Source: Cladorhizidae sp. MBARI D1340-BT2
Taxonomy: Eukaryota > Porifera > Demospongiae > Poecilosclerida > Cladorhizidae
Assembly (NCBI GenBank): GCA_028752905.1
Contig: JAQNBH010000007.1
Span: 11,226,419-11,290,418, forward strand
Direction: 5' to 3'
Length of the DNA: 64,000 bases
Part shown: piece by piece, positions 21,736 through 32,299 of the stretch
Layout: the number at the start of each line of letters is the position of its first letter
Position numbering within the stretch: the stretch's first letter is position 1
The notes under the pieces: model-generated
What the model was told of the DNA's origin: nothing
The model's input: only the letters and a program-made list of their open reading frames with translations
Databases searched by the model: none
Program-made: the position numbers and the translations under genes

Positions 21736-22513
21736 CTGGTTCTGGTAGGGAGGCTGTCATAAAACAACACTGTGCCCTTGGATACTCCTATATTTGATGC
21801 ACACACCCAGTGGCCGCCAGTATTCATAATCTGCACATAATTCTCTACTGGAGTTCCAGTAACTGAGCCTCCACTGCCTGGTGCCAAATATTGAACTGGC
21901 TGAAGGCCACCCATCTCTGGAAACTGTACATGAAGTAGGGCCTGAGCTTCATTAATGTGGGTGTCCTCCAACCATGCTCCAGATTGGAGAGTTGTGAGAA
22001 AGTCTCTGGGTAACTCTCTGCAGCTGACAAGCTGTTGGCACGGTAGGCATTTGCCATTTACCCTCAGTACAGTCTGGGTCGCACCAGTCACAAAACAATC
22101 TGTCTCGGTCTGTGAAGATTCCGTGGAAATGCACATCTTTTCTGGTTGTCGTCGGTCCTGGTCCACATTGCGTGTGGGTGGTTGGACTGGAGGTAGAATG
22201 ATTGTGCTCTGTTTCTCAGTATAGGGTTTGTTGGGTTGCAGGCCAAGAGTTGACACCACACCAAGGTTTGCTGTGCATTGCCTCTTCCTTGGTGGACTCT
22301 TCTCTGCAATATAATCTGGTATACTACGGGTCAAGTAAGGCTTTAGGTGTCCTGAATTAATCTTGCTTTTTATGGGATTGCCATTACCATCCTGCAATGT
22401 GCAGAGGCCCATAGAAGTGATGCCAGTTATTTTGTAAGGCCCCAACCAGTCTTGTGATAACCTATCACCTTTCCTTGATGCTTTTCGCACATTCCTCTTC
22501 AAGACAGGGTCAC
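21736..22513 (-). CDS. Ginger gene, exon: integrase C-terminal region and protease His/Asp half
   Basis: The exon is bordered by CTGCAG|G at 22513 and a GTAAGT donor next to 21736. It starts GDPVLKRNVRKASRKGDRLS and contains the GPY-type motif LGPYKITGI, which belongs to the integrase C-terminal domain. A linker of about 130 residues rich in Pro, Gln and Thr follows. Then come residues typical of Ulp1-like proteases: NEAQALLHVQFPEMGGLQ, the catalytic HW in GGHWVCASN, and the Asp in FYDSL. The frame is open through the exon. The active-site triad is thus divided between this and the next exon, which is consistent with one spliced protein. Confidence 0.75.
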
Positions 22514-22760
22514 CTGCAGCAAACAACAAATAATTTTGAAACTTTTTAAACATATGCATATTTTCAATATGTCTGCAATTTATTAAGAACATAAAATGTA
22601 TTTGAAATATAAAGTTCTATGCAAAATGTCTTTTTATTGAAACTGATTTCCACTCAACAATTAACTGCCCTCCTTCTCCGTATCTCACAAAGAGCAGTAT
22701 ATATATATGGCACCATAAATATCTTAATTTTGGTCATATCAATTATCACCCTAAGCATAC

Positions 22761-22868
22761 CTATTGCAAACTGGAAGCGTTTTAAGCCTTTCTTTTGCTT
22801 GGCATCAAAATACAACTTGTGCTTGGCCTTGGCTTCTTCAATTTTTCTTGTACCTGTTCATCCAGGGC
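22761..22868 (-). pseudogene. Ginger gene, short exon with frame break
   Basis: Bordered by GCAG at 22869-22872 and a GTATGC donor next to 22761. The first half reads ALDEQVQEK and the second half EEAKAKHKLYFDAKQKKG in another frame, with the change at an A-run. A charged helix of this kind precedes the GPY region in related integrases. The A-run shift is either a true inactivating change or a sequence error. Confidence 0.55.
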
Positions 22869-23004
22869 CTGCACGTAAGTGAATACGGAAGGAGTTGCTT
22901 GTGGATTATTTTATATGAAAACTGCCAATAATTTCATTCACAAATAAAATATGCACAGCGAATTAGTTTCTAAATCATATTTCGTTAATTATAGTCTGCC
23001 ACTA

Positions 23005-23238
23005 GACAATCTTTAGCTTTGCTACACGATCTTCCAAGTCTGTTTTAATCTCTTCAGGAGACATGTCAGTGTGTATATTCACATACTGTAACTCTTCTTC
23101 ACAATCATGTTCTGCGCATGTTCTGCGTTAATGGCTATGGCACCCCAAGCTGTGCGATAAAACATCAGTACAAAGGGCTGCTGCTTTGTTGATGCTTGTA
23201 TGCTAGTGTTGATGCCATAAATGGTAGAGAGCACAAAT
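23005..23238 (-). pseudogene. Ginger gene, exon disrupted by an 11-bp tandem duplication
   Basis: The exon follows a TTAG acceptor near 23240. It reads YGINTSIQASTKQQPFVLMF and, further on, MSPEEIKTDLEDRVAKLK in another frame. The frame change falls exactly on a direct duplication, CATGTTCTGCG twice in a row at about 23113-23134 (plus strand). Eleven bases are not a multiple of three, so this duplication alone explains the shift. The 3' splice donor of this exon is unclear. Confidence 0.6.
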
Positions 23239-23441
23239 CTAAGATATCAACAAAATGCAAAGCATGAGAAGAACTAAAGACATGTACATAGTAAGCTTAT
23301 ACACCAACCAACAGTTACAATTGCTATATTGGAACTCTAGGTCATATGATGGATTACAAAATCCATCCAGTAATAGCAAGCTGCTACAACAGATACACTG
23401 ACCACCATTGATGCATAGTAGCTTCAAATATAGTAACTTAC

Positions 23442-23593
23442 TTGTTCCAGTCAGTTTGGCTGTCATTTGTGTATTTGGACAGTGCCCTCTTAAGTGTTTG
23501 GTTTGTGCTCTCATCCTGGCCATTTGTTTCTGGATGGTATGCAGAACACATCATTCGCTTCACCCCAAAGGCAGCAAAGATGAAATCATTTAC
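23442..23593 (-). CDS. Ginger gene, exon with the integrase catalytic Glu
   Basis: Bordered by CTCAG|G at 23593 and a perfect GTAAGT donor next to 23442. The exon reads VNDFIFAAFGVKRMM, then SAYHPETNGQDESTNQTLKR and ALSKYTNDSQTDWN. YHPETNGQ.E is the third catalytic block of the rve/DDE integrase fold, and the Glu is present. Confidence 0.8.
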
Positions 23594-23813
23594 CTGAGTT
23601 GGAAAAGCAAAACGGCAAGAAATAGATACAAGTACACACTATACTATGTTACTAATAACATCACTATAAAAGAAGCTATCTGCGTAGTAGTTATGGAGAA
23701 GAGATGAGTTGTCTGACCACCACAGCTAACTACATTGAGAAATCCTGAATTGAATTCGTATTTAGAATATTATGCACCTTGAATGTTAAAAATACTTAAG
23801 ACTTGTCACTAAC

Positions 23814-24036
23814 CTGGTTAATAAATTCACGGCCCTGGTCCATGATCATTTTCCTTGGAGGACCATAGCTGTAGATGAGCTCAAGTAGCACTTTAGCAAC
23901 ATCTGCGGCACACTTGGACTTAATGGGACGAGCAAACACCCACTTTGTAAAAATGTCAGTCGCAGTGCAGACATATCTGTGGCCTTTATCGGTAGCTGCA
24001 AATGGGCCGATCAGGTCAATGCCCAGAGTCTCCCAT
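23814..24036 (-). CDS. Ginger gene, exon with the two integrase catalytic Asp residues
   Basis: Bordered by TAAAG|A at 24036 and CAG|GTTAGT at 23814. It reads WETLGIDLIGPFAATDKGHR, with the first Asp in GIDLIGP, and later RKMIMDQGREFINQ, with the second Asp in MDQGREF. This is the conserved first part of the integrase core, with intact frame. The intron between the second Asp and the Glu exon is about 220 bases long. Confidence 0.85.
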
Positions 24037-24509
24037 CTTTAATATAAAACATTAAAAATTATTCTACCAAGATACAAAAAACACACACAGCTATTATATA
24101 TACTCAAACTCCTCTTATCTGGATAGGCACTGTCCATAATTCAGAAACAGCCACATCTGGGAACACCCCCACATTTCCCCCAATATTGATGATTTGCCTT
24201 GAAGTTTGTACTTGCACTGTACATGTACATGCTGCACATGTGCAATGACTAAAAACAACATGAACACAGTTATTTTAAAAATAAATTATGGTATTTGCCT
24301 CAGTGATTCCTGTCTCATCCAAGCTGCAGTGTCATGCCATTTCTTCACAAGATTTTTTTTTGAGGACCATGCGATACACATGACTTGATTGTGCAATGTG
24401 CAGGTGCCTAGTAGGCAGACGTTCCCAGATGTGGGGTGTGCGGATGAAGGGAGTTTAAGCATATATGTTCATGTGATTTGCATGGGACATGCAGTATAAA
24501 ATCAGTGAC

Positions 24510-24577
24510 CTGTTGGAAACTTTGATAGGATGTAGCTCTGTTGCAATGGTCTTAATCTGCTCCAATTTTTGGCACCG
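24510..24577 (-). CDS. Ginger gene, small exon between zinc-binding domain and integrase core
   Basis: It lies between TTGTCAG (complement of 24578-24584) and CAACAG|GTCACT. The reading CQRCQKLEQIKTIATELHPI supplies the CxxC pair that completes the H2C2 zinc-binding domain of the upstream exon. The exon is only 68 bases, so it was recognised from the conserved CxxC and the phase. Confidence 0.7.
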
Positions 24578-24599
24578 CTGACAAGTGGATATCAATAAA

Positions 24600-26380
24600 A
24601 CGACTGTAGTTTCATGAGGCAACATTTTGATATATTACATGTTATGAGCAAACCAGGATTTGAATAATTCACAGATTGTCCACACTAATACTGGTCCACA
24701 CATTGAGCAAGCAACTCATAGATTGTCCACACGAACTATACTTTAAGGAGAAACTTATCAACTGTCTATTCAAAACACGTGTGTTGGAAATTCCCAGAGT
24801 CAAAATTCCCCCTAATATAAAGCGTTATGTAAAAACAACAACATAACGCAATGATAGTTCCAACCTGTAGGACTACTCTCAGCCGACCTCATGCCTGCTA
24901 TCGCTACTGCTAGAATAGCTAGGTGAAGCTATGTACACAATATATAATATAGCTAGTTCTACATCATTTTGATCAATCTATTGGCTTACTTCACATGCCA
25001 CTTGCTTCTAGGCATTCTATCATGCCTTATGTCCCTGTACGATTGCTACATACTTGCCATAAGGCAAACCGCTTCTATCATTCTTCATTTATCTTTAAAT
25101 AAAGCACACCAACACATTGTGTTGCGATCCGACGCTTGAATAAATGCTTGAATAAAACTCAAGTCTATTTGGGATGCAACCTCATGTTCACAATCAACGC
25201 ATCGTGTTGTGTCTATTGTGAACCAGCCTTTAGATTATTGAGTATGTGTATAGCACACTTTGGAATGATGCACTCAGCACTGTGATTTTAATCAACACAT
25301 TACCTCTTGATTTACACCCTGTTTACAATTACATGCTATGCTTGTCGTTAGATGCTTATAGGGCCTGTCATAATGTTGAAGATGCAGTAAAACCTCGCTG
25401 GAGCCATATATTCTCTAATAGTGATGAAGATTCATGGATGTAACATTTGCTGGCAGTGCATACTACAGATGTGTACCATACACCTGAGTTTTAGTGTTGA
25501 CCTGTTTTGTTCTAAAACATGTACTGCATTACCACATCCCAGAGAGCACCTATAGTTACTTCAGAGGAAACATAAATTCATTTATGCTCTTTTAAGGAAT
25601 GCTGCCCCCTCAGTTCATTATAACATTGCTTTTTGTCCTACCTCCTGACACCCTTATTCGAATTTGTGAAAGAAACATCGATATTGACACAATATCGAGC
25701 ATAAACGATCATTACAAATTCTATAACGTGTTCAACAAAGTTTCTTTTTTTGACTTTGAGTAAAAATAGTCCAGCTTGTTTCATAGACAAAGGGAAGCTG
25801 TCTTCTGGATCACTTGGTCCATCACCACTTAGAGATGGACAGCTGCATGCAGTGATAAGCCATGAACAGCTGCAGTGCAACACAAGCGATACAGCTGCAT
25901 GCAGTGACTGAGGTATCCATGGGTCACCACAAAACTACCATTTGTCAAGCTGGGCCACTTATTATATCAGTAAACAACAAAAGGGGCACTTAAAACTGAG
26001 CAACTACATGACAGCGAGGGTACAGAGTACATGCATAATATGAAAACCCTGATTGTTATTTGTTTGTCTACTGTTTCTGCAACTGTGTGCATTAGAGCTC
26101 GAGAATTAGCCTCCCAACCTTCAGGAGTTCTGGCAGAGCACACCCTGAACAGTGCTGTTTGAGGTAATCATATGCATGGAGATTTGGTGACCATATGATG
26201 GAGAAAGATCAAGTGTGGGAGAGACAGGAGGGTGGGCTTTGGGTGAGCAGACGGCCGAGTTAATAAAATATATCTCAGCATCAATAGCTAAGTAGACACT
26301 TAACAAAAAACAGGTAACTTAAAGACCCCATCTTATCAACCAGCTTTTATTATATTACAACATTATGTATTGATATATCA
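24600..26380. other. Long intron of the Ginger gene with repeat fragments
   Basis: No exon is recognisable in these bases. TATTGTGAACCAGCCTTTA at about 25214-25232 resembles one end of the Harbinger-type MITE at 11787-12052 including TTA, but a matching opposite end was not seen. AGCTGGGCCACTTATTATAT (about 25950-25970) resembles 35365-35390 in the large inverted repeat. Confidence 0.45.
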
Positions 26381-26398
26381 CTATGTACAAATACTTAC

Positions 26399-26601
26399 CC
26401 AACTATAAACATCCTTTGCCATAGTCGTCCAATAATAGTCCTGTGAAGACGTTAAGGTACGCTTCTGACCTTGATGTGCACCATTGATGTCATGGGCCTC
26501 ACGCAAAACCTTCTGCTGCTCATCAATTGAGAACAGGACCAAGCGCTTAACCTTCTCATTGGGATGGTTTTTTGCTGGTTGTTTGTAGAACATCGTCTCA
26601 C
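26399..26601 (-). CDS. Ginger gene, exon with H2C2 zinc-binding domain
   Basis: Bordered by TCTATAG|G at 26601 and TGG|GTAAGT at 26399. It reads FYKQPAKNHPNEKVKRLVLF, later EAHDINGAHQGQKRT, and DYYWTTMAKDVYSW. The pair of His (H...H) followed by YYW and the next exon's CxxC is the integrase zinc-binding domain found in Gypsy-type and Ginger integrases. The frame is intact. Confidence 0.8.
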
Positions 26602-26882
26602 CTATAGACAAAATAGCCATAACACAACCTTTATAATAAGACACCTTATTTCATTTTTGGTCACTTGAAAGAAATCCGCCAAGTTCTATGAAATCATGTA
26701 CAACACAAGCATCAGGAAAGCAATGGTTTATGTAGGCCTAATTTGTTGTGGAGAATATAGACCATGTATTGGAGGCTTATGAAATCATTGGCATTGATCA
26801 ATTTATGTCCACATGACAACCACAATCTGAACCAGTAAAGCTGTAGAAAACACCACAAGTAGGTGGTGAATTATTTACATAC

Positions 26883-26961
26883 CAATGACAATGAAACTGA
26901 TGCCGCTCTTCCGAATACCACTGCGTTCTCCAACCACTGTGTCACAGCTATATGCACCATT
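26883..26961 (-). CDS. Ginger gene, probable N-terminal exon
   Basis: It lies between TTTACAG at 26962-26968 and a GTATGT donor at 26877-26882. It reads NGAYSCDTVVGERSGIRKSG, which resembles the short region before the zinc-binding domain in related proteins. Upstream the LINE begins, so the true 5' part is separated. A stretch beyond the LINE (about 30437-30500, minus strand) reads MVRTEKDPRVFLRK in an open frame and may be the preceding exon. Confidence 0.5.
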
Positions 26962-26964
26962 CTG

Positions 26965-27287
26965 TAAATAGTACTCGACAGAGCGTGTTGTCCAAAAAAC
27001 ATAACCTTACTAGTTCTATTACTATAAAGCCAGATCTGTCAAATCAGGAGAGGGCAATCCAGAAATTACTTCTAAAGGAGAGGTTGGCTCTCATTGAGAC
27101 TGGTTTCGGAAAGAATGAAATTAGGATTCGCAGGTCAACAATTCTCCTGAATGGCAAAGTTCATGCCCGGGTTGTCAATAACAAGTTACAAGAAGAGCAT
27201 ACGGACAAAAGTGAGCTCTCAAGAGACGTCTCACTTGCTCTGTCCTCCACCGCTGTTTTTGAGGATGCTCTGCAGCCACTGAGGTAG
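26965..27287 (+). pseudogene. 5'-truncated ORF1 end of the CR1/L2-type LINE
   Basis: The frame reads KPDLSNQERAIQKLLLKERL, then GFGKNEIRIRRSTILLNGKV and stops at 27287. Basic segments of this type precede the endonuclease/RT ORF in several invertebrate LINEs. The start of ORF1 is missing, so the copy is 5'-truncated close to 26970-27000, next to the Ginger exon on the other strand. The exact junction is not visible. Confidence 0.6.
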
Positions 27288-27416
27288 AACCTACCAGCAT
27301 CACTGTTCCTCTAATAGCAAATCTTTCTGCTCCTATTTCAAACCCTGTCTCCTCAACCCCACATCCCAGTCTCACTGACTCTATTTCACATAATATCAAC
27401 ACCCCAATCCCTGGCC

Positions 27417-30322
27417 TTGCAGGTCAATGACTATATACAATGCCGGCATCTCCACTGCTGCTTCTGGAACTATCGTAGCATTACCAACAAATTAAAGCAA
27501 TTCCAAACTTTTGTTTACTCTCGCTCACTTGATGTAATTGCACTAACTGAGACATGGCTAACTGGAAAAATACAAGATAATGAAATTCTCCCATCAGGCT
27601 ACTTATTGTACCGTTCAGATAGACCCTCTCGTGGTGGCGGAGCCATGATTTGTATCTCATCAAAGATACCTTCTCGTCTTATTCAATCTTACTCCTCCAT
27701 TGATGTAGTGTCTATCGAACTTTTATCTTCTAATCTCATTTTCTCCTGTGTTTACATTCCTCCTAATTGTCCTTTTCAACACTTCACCCAGGTTGTACAG
27801 TCAATAGAAACCCTCTCTTCACTCAACAAGAGACTCATTCTACTTGTTGACTTCAATGCTCCAAACATTGACTGGTCAACCCTATCTGCATCTACCACCA
27901 TATCTACAATGTTATGTGATCTGATTTTCCGCTTTAACTTCACACAAGTAATTACTGAGCCTACCCATGTCAAAGGTGGCATCTTAGATCTACTAATTAC
28001 TGACATAGAAGATCACATCAACAACATCGTTATTGAAAATAAAAGCTCTACTTTATCCTCGGATCATTTCATTATTACCTTCGACACCAACATAACCCAT
28101 CATATCAAGAAAATTACCAGATACGTATTAGACTTCAGTAAGGGTGATCTTGAAGGCCTGAACAATCACTTTCTGGAGGTTGACTTCATCTCATGTTTTG
28201 ATAGTGACGACATAGACAACTTCTGGCAACTACTCAAGTCAATTATTCTCAATGCGTGTTCACTCTTTATACCCAAGGTTAAACTCAAAGCCCACCAACC
28301 TCCCAGGTGGTTCACCCCAGCCATACGACATCATCTCAATCGTATTCACTCCTTTAGAAGACAAGCCAAGCGTAACCCAACTCCTCATAACATAACAAAA
28401 CTACATGAAGGGGAACAGAATCTTGAAGACTTAATGATAAAAGCTCAGACCAAATACGAGTCGCAAATATTCAATAATAAGGCTAACAACTGTAAATCCA
28501 CCTTCCGCTACCTGCACTCTATCTCAAATTTTTTTTTAATTCCCCAGCAGGTTTTTTCCAATAACTCGTCTGCTTCCTCCCCACATGAAAGAGTTGAACT
28601 GTTTAATGAGTACTTTCATTCAGTCTACCAACCAAAATCTGTTAGTCCAGAGACATTCAACTTCTCTTCACCTAAACCTTTTCCATCGTTACTTTGTGAG
28701 GTCTCGTGTTGCAAGGAGGACATCTTTACCATCCTCAACTCTCTTGACACGTCAAAAGCTATGGGCATTGACAACATTGGTCCAAAATTATTATTAAAAT
28801 CTTGTGCGATATCCCTTTATGAACCAATCACTCTGCTTCTCCAGAAATGTATACATTTTAACCAGATTCCACAAGAATGGAAAGTCCATCTCATTACTCC
28901 TATTCTAAAGACTGGAGTTCCTTCCAACATTACCAACTATCGACCGATAGCTCTCCTGTGCTCTATTTCAAAAGTTCTAGAAAAAGTCCTTTTCAATGTC
29001 ATTTTCTAACATGTCTTCCCCATCATCTCTCTTAATCAATTTGGCTTTGTGAACGGTCGCTCATGTCTCCAACAACTTCTCACTACCCTAATGCTGATCT
29101 ATACTAATTCCAGGACTCATACTACCACAGATGTGTTATATTGAGACTTCCGGAAGGCTTTTGACAGTGTTTCCCACAAGGAGCTACTTATCAAACTGTG
29201 GAACATTCGTATCACTGGCTCACTATGGTTATTGCTCAAAAACTACTTAAACAACCGATTTCAAATTAAATCTATTGATGGTGTGTCTTCCTCCCTACTT
29301 CCTGTCACATCAGGAGTCCCCCAAGGAAGTATACTTGGACCACTGTTATTCATTATATATGTCAACGACCTTCCACTATCTGTTTCAGAGTCATCTCTCT
29401 TAATGTTTGCTGATGACTGCAAGTGCTTGCATACTATCTTCACTCCCTTTGACCGCCTTCTTTTGCAAAGAGACCTTGATTCGCTGCAGTCCTGGAGTAG
29501 TGACTGGAAATTGGCCTTCAACCCATCAAAATGCAAACATATCTCGTTTTCAACATCTCCTGAGGAACATAGTCATATTTATCTGCTTAATAAAACACAG
29601 ATCACTAACACAGCCCACTACAAGGACCTTGGTATTAACTTCTCCAATAACCTTTCATGGTCTCACCATTACTCCATTATTATTACCAAAGCCTATAATA
29701 CTCTTTACTTTATCCGTCGTGCCATCTCATCTCACCATCCTATCCTCACCAAGCTTACTTTATATACATCTCTTGTCAGAACTCGCCTTACCTACTGCAG
29801 TCAAGTCTGGCGTCCTCACTTGCTTAAGGACATCAAATCACTTGAGAAAGTTCAGCGCCGCTCAACCAAGTTTGTTTTAAACAATTACCATTTAAATTAC
29901 AAGAATAGACTAATATCTCTCAAGTTACTTCCTTTATCACTATGGCTAGAACATTTGGACATCACATTTCTCATCAACTGCCTCAAAATGCCCCAAGATC
30001 ACTTCAACATCTATGACATGTCCAATTTCCGAATTGTAATACCAGGTCTTCTAACCACTCGAATCTTAAGTGTCTACTTCCACAAACCACAAACAACCAT
30101 CTAAATTTCATATATTTGAACCGAGTTGTCAAGCTGTGGAATGCCTTACCTGAGATGGACCTCAAACTCTCCACCTACACTTTGAAAAAGAAGCTGAAAT
30201 CCTTTTTCTGGGAATATTTCATAAATAACTTTAATTCTGATTTACCATGCACTTGGCACTATCTTTGTCCATGCAGTAAATGTTTTTCTTTACCATCTCC
30301 AATTAACTATTCTCACCTATAA
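27417..30322 (+). pseudogene. CR1/L2-type LINE ORF2: APE endonuclease and reverse transcriptase, two stops and one frameshift
   Basis: The apurinic-type endonuclease domain comes first (about residues 10-225). It has WNYRSITNK, the catalytic TETWL, VDFNAPNIDW, where related proteins usually have GDFN, and SSDHFII. The RT follows: TPILKTGVPSNITNYRPIAL, GFVNGRSCLQQ, DFRKAFDSV, SGVPQGSILGPLLF and FADD at 29405-29416. The C-terminal part ends WNALPEMDL...CPCSKC. The frame from 27417 to 30104 is one frame with only two in-frame stops: TAA at 29007 and TGA at about 29142 just before DFRKAFD. A frameshift near 30095 separates the last 68 codons. The copy is therefore recent compared with the Penelope relics. 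No clear ATG opens ORF2. Confidence 0.9.
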
Positions 30323-30435
30323 GGCTACCAGCAGCTCTTGCTGGTAAGCCTTCAGCACACTCTCATCCTTTGTACATTATTTTGATGCTATTATACAGTG
30401 CTGTAAAATCATATATAATAATAATAATAATAACC
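30323..30435 (+). repeat. 3' UTR and ATA-repeat tail of the LINE
   Basis: About 90 bases follow the coding end and then (ATA)n at about 30412-30433. Such short-unit tails are usual in CR1/L2-group elements, which lack poly(A). The following CCTTCCGCAGGAACACACGT has Ginger-like coding character on the minus strand. Confidence 0.65.
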
Positions 30436-30539
30436 TTCCGCAGGAACACACGTGGGTCTTTCTCTGTTCGCACCATGACGGACCTGATATCAACCTATAT
30501 CTGAGGGATAGTTTGTCAGATCAACATCATAGGGAAATT

Positions 30540-30760
30540 AAATTATTGGTACATACTTATCTGTAGATATCTGTCTCCCAGCAATGGCTTAGCTACGCGA
30601 ATAATACTATCTGTAGATATGTCTCCCAGCAATGGCGAGTAATATGGCAGTCCTTGCGTGGGCGGAAGGGGATAAGTATATGCGCATGCGCATCGGGTGA
30701 AATGCGAGTAATATGGCAGTGCGAGTAATATGGCATGACACCGGCCTTGTCCCGTGCTTG
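30540..30760 (-). repeat. Dispersed repeat with tandem TCTGTAGATATGTCTCCCAG
   Basis: CTGTAGATAT plus GTCTCCCAGCAATGGC is present twice (30559-30634). GAGTAATATGGCAGT is present three times, and the reverse complement of this part matches 19835-19960. The repeat is richer in CG dinucleotides than its surroundings. Confidence 0.65.
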
Positions 30761-31000
30761 TCCCGGAAAATGTCCCGGAATTTACAGCTACGCGCACCTT
30801 GCGCTTCCACTCGCCACTGCAGTCTCAAGCGTGTTTAGTTTAGTCTAACACTCGTAAAGCAACAAAAACAGGACACTTTTTAGCAGAGAAAAGCTTCAGA
30901 TAAACAATCACGGCTCCATCGGGTGTGCGAAACAACCTTTGACCTTGAAGGTGCGGCACTCACGTGAAACTTCTCAGCACGTTATCATCATCTCAGCAAA
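30760..31000 (+). promoter_or_regulatory. CG-rich region upstream of the hAT-like gene
   Basis: Between the repeat and the ATG at 31001 the sequence has several CG dinucleotides (CTACGCGCACCTTGCGC, CACGTGAAAC) in an otherwise CG-poor window. There is no TATA box. Promoter function is inferred only from position. Confidence 0.3.
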
Positions 31001-32290
31001 ATGGCTAGTGTAGCAAAGAAGCAGAGGAGAGAATGCCATTTTGACAATAAATGGATCAAAGAATTTCAGGGGATAGGCAAGAGTAATATATAATGAAATT
31101 GATTGACAAAGTAAGTAAGCATGGAATACAGCAAGTACAGGGTAAATAATAACATCATGGGTACAGTGTGCTGCTTGTGTTCAATGCAATAGTAATGTCA
31201 GTAGTCTTGCCTTCATTTTGTCACTTGTATGCCCAATGTACTCTGTGTGCAATCGACTTTGGTGTTACCCATGGTGGCCGTTAATGATGTCACATCTCAC
31301 CTCAAGAGCAAGAAACATAAGGATATGTCAAAGGCTGTGCTATCAACTATTCCAATCACCTCTCTCTTCCAACATCAGAGAAGTGATCAAGTAATCGAAG
31401 CAGAGGTCAGGTGGGCTACATTTGTTGCTAAGCACAACATATCCTTTCTGTCTAGTGACCATGCCACCAAGCTTTTCAGCAAGATGTTCCCAGAGTCTGA
31501 AATTGCAAAGAAATTATCCACCGCCATAGTGAAGAAAGCTCTTGCTCCTTACTTCACACAGAGAGTTATGGAGTCAATGTCAAGTGGTCCATTCTCTTTG
31601 ATGATTGATGAATCCCATGACAAGAGGGATAAGTCTTGCATAATTCTTTTGAGGCTTCTTGATCCACAGGTAGGTGAAGTACGGACGAGATTCTTGGGAT
31701 ATGCCTGTTGTGAACATTGATATAGCTACCAACTTGTTTCAAGCCTTGAAGGAGTCACTGACTAAGAATGGGCTCAGCTTTGACAATGCAGTGTCTTTCA
31801 TGTCTGATGTTATGAGAGGTCAGGTGTGCAGAAGCTGATTAAGGATGAGATCCCAACTTTGTATGATGTTGGTTGCATCTGCCATTTGACCCATTTGACT
31901 GATTTAACAGTCAAAGCTGGTTTGAAGGTACTCATTGACCAGCTCTTCATCGACATATTCTACTACTTCCATAGCAGCAAGAGTGCAGCAATTTGTCATC
32001 CTATGGTGTTCACTTTTCACTGAGCCAGGGGTGATTTTTAAGCATTGCCCCACACGATGGCTCAGCTTGCTGAAGTGTGTGAATCGTTACCTCAGGCAGT
32101 ATGATCATTCTTCTTGTCTTGGAAGCTGAAACAGCTAAGGTCTGTAGCCTTCTTTCAAGGCTTGAGAATCCTCTGACGAAACCTCTGTTGTTCTTTTATC
32201 TTGCTCCTTTTATCTTGCCCTCAATGGATCAATTCAACCGCCTCTTCCAGAAATGTACAGAGAATACTACCTCACAGCAGATCGGTTAGT
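31001..32290 (+). pseudogene. hAT-superfamily transposase relic with BED-type finger, copy 1
   Basis: A short first exon starts ATGGCTAGTGTAGC at 31001 and reads KKQRRECHFDNKWIKEFQGI, with a possible GTAATA donor near 31084. After an intron of about 120 bases a second part reads MPNVLCVQSTL.. and NDVTSHLKSKKHKDMSKAVL, the end of a BED-type zinc finger. The first Cys pair is lost to a frame change near 31280. The transposase core includes SLMIDESHDKRDKSCIILL (about 31595-31655), and a frame change follows near 31720. Further blocks are SFDNAVSFMSDV, VGCICHLTHLTDLTVKAGLK, FKHCPTRWLSLL (32038-32073) and SMDQFNRLF (32223-32249). Frames change at least four times and the C-terminal dimerisation part is absent. 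hAT transposases cut and paste DNA; this copy cannot. Confidence 0.75.
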
Positions 32291-32299
32291 TAGGGAAAG

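Larger units (their letters stand above)
21097..26961 (-). mobile_element. Ginger-type DNA transposon gene (integrase, Ulp1-like protease, PHD finger), nine exons seen
   Basis: On the minus strand a spliced gene reads from 26961 down to 21097. The order is: short N-terminal exon, zinc-binding H2C2 domain, DDE integrase core split over two exons, integrase C-terminal region with GPY motif, Ulp1/C48-like cysteine protease split over two exons, and C-terminal PHD finger. Ginger elements are cut-and-paste transposons whose integrase is related to that of Gypsy-type retroelements, and some add a Ulp1-like protease or PHD finger. There is no reverse transcriptase, aspartic protease or LTR here. A retroelement is therefore unlikely. 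Two exons hold frameshifts, so this copy is probably dead. A host-domesticated relative (KRBA2/SCAND3-like) is a less likely reading. I did not find the terminal inverted repeats. Confidence 0.75.

Noticed and set aside
21097..26961. LTR retrotransposon (Gypsy-type) because of the integrase
   Set aside because: No reverse transcriptase, RNase H, aspartic protease or LTRs; introns and the Ulp1/PHD domains fit a Ginger-type DNA transposon.
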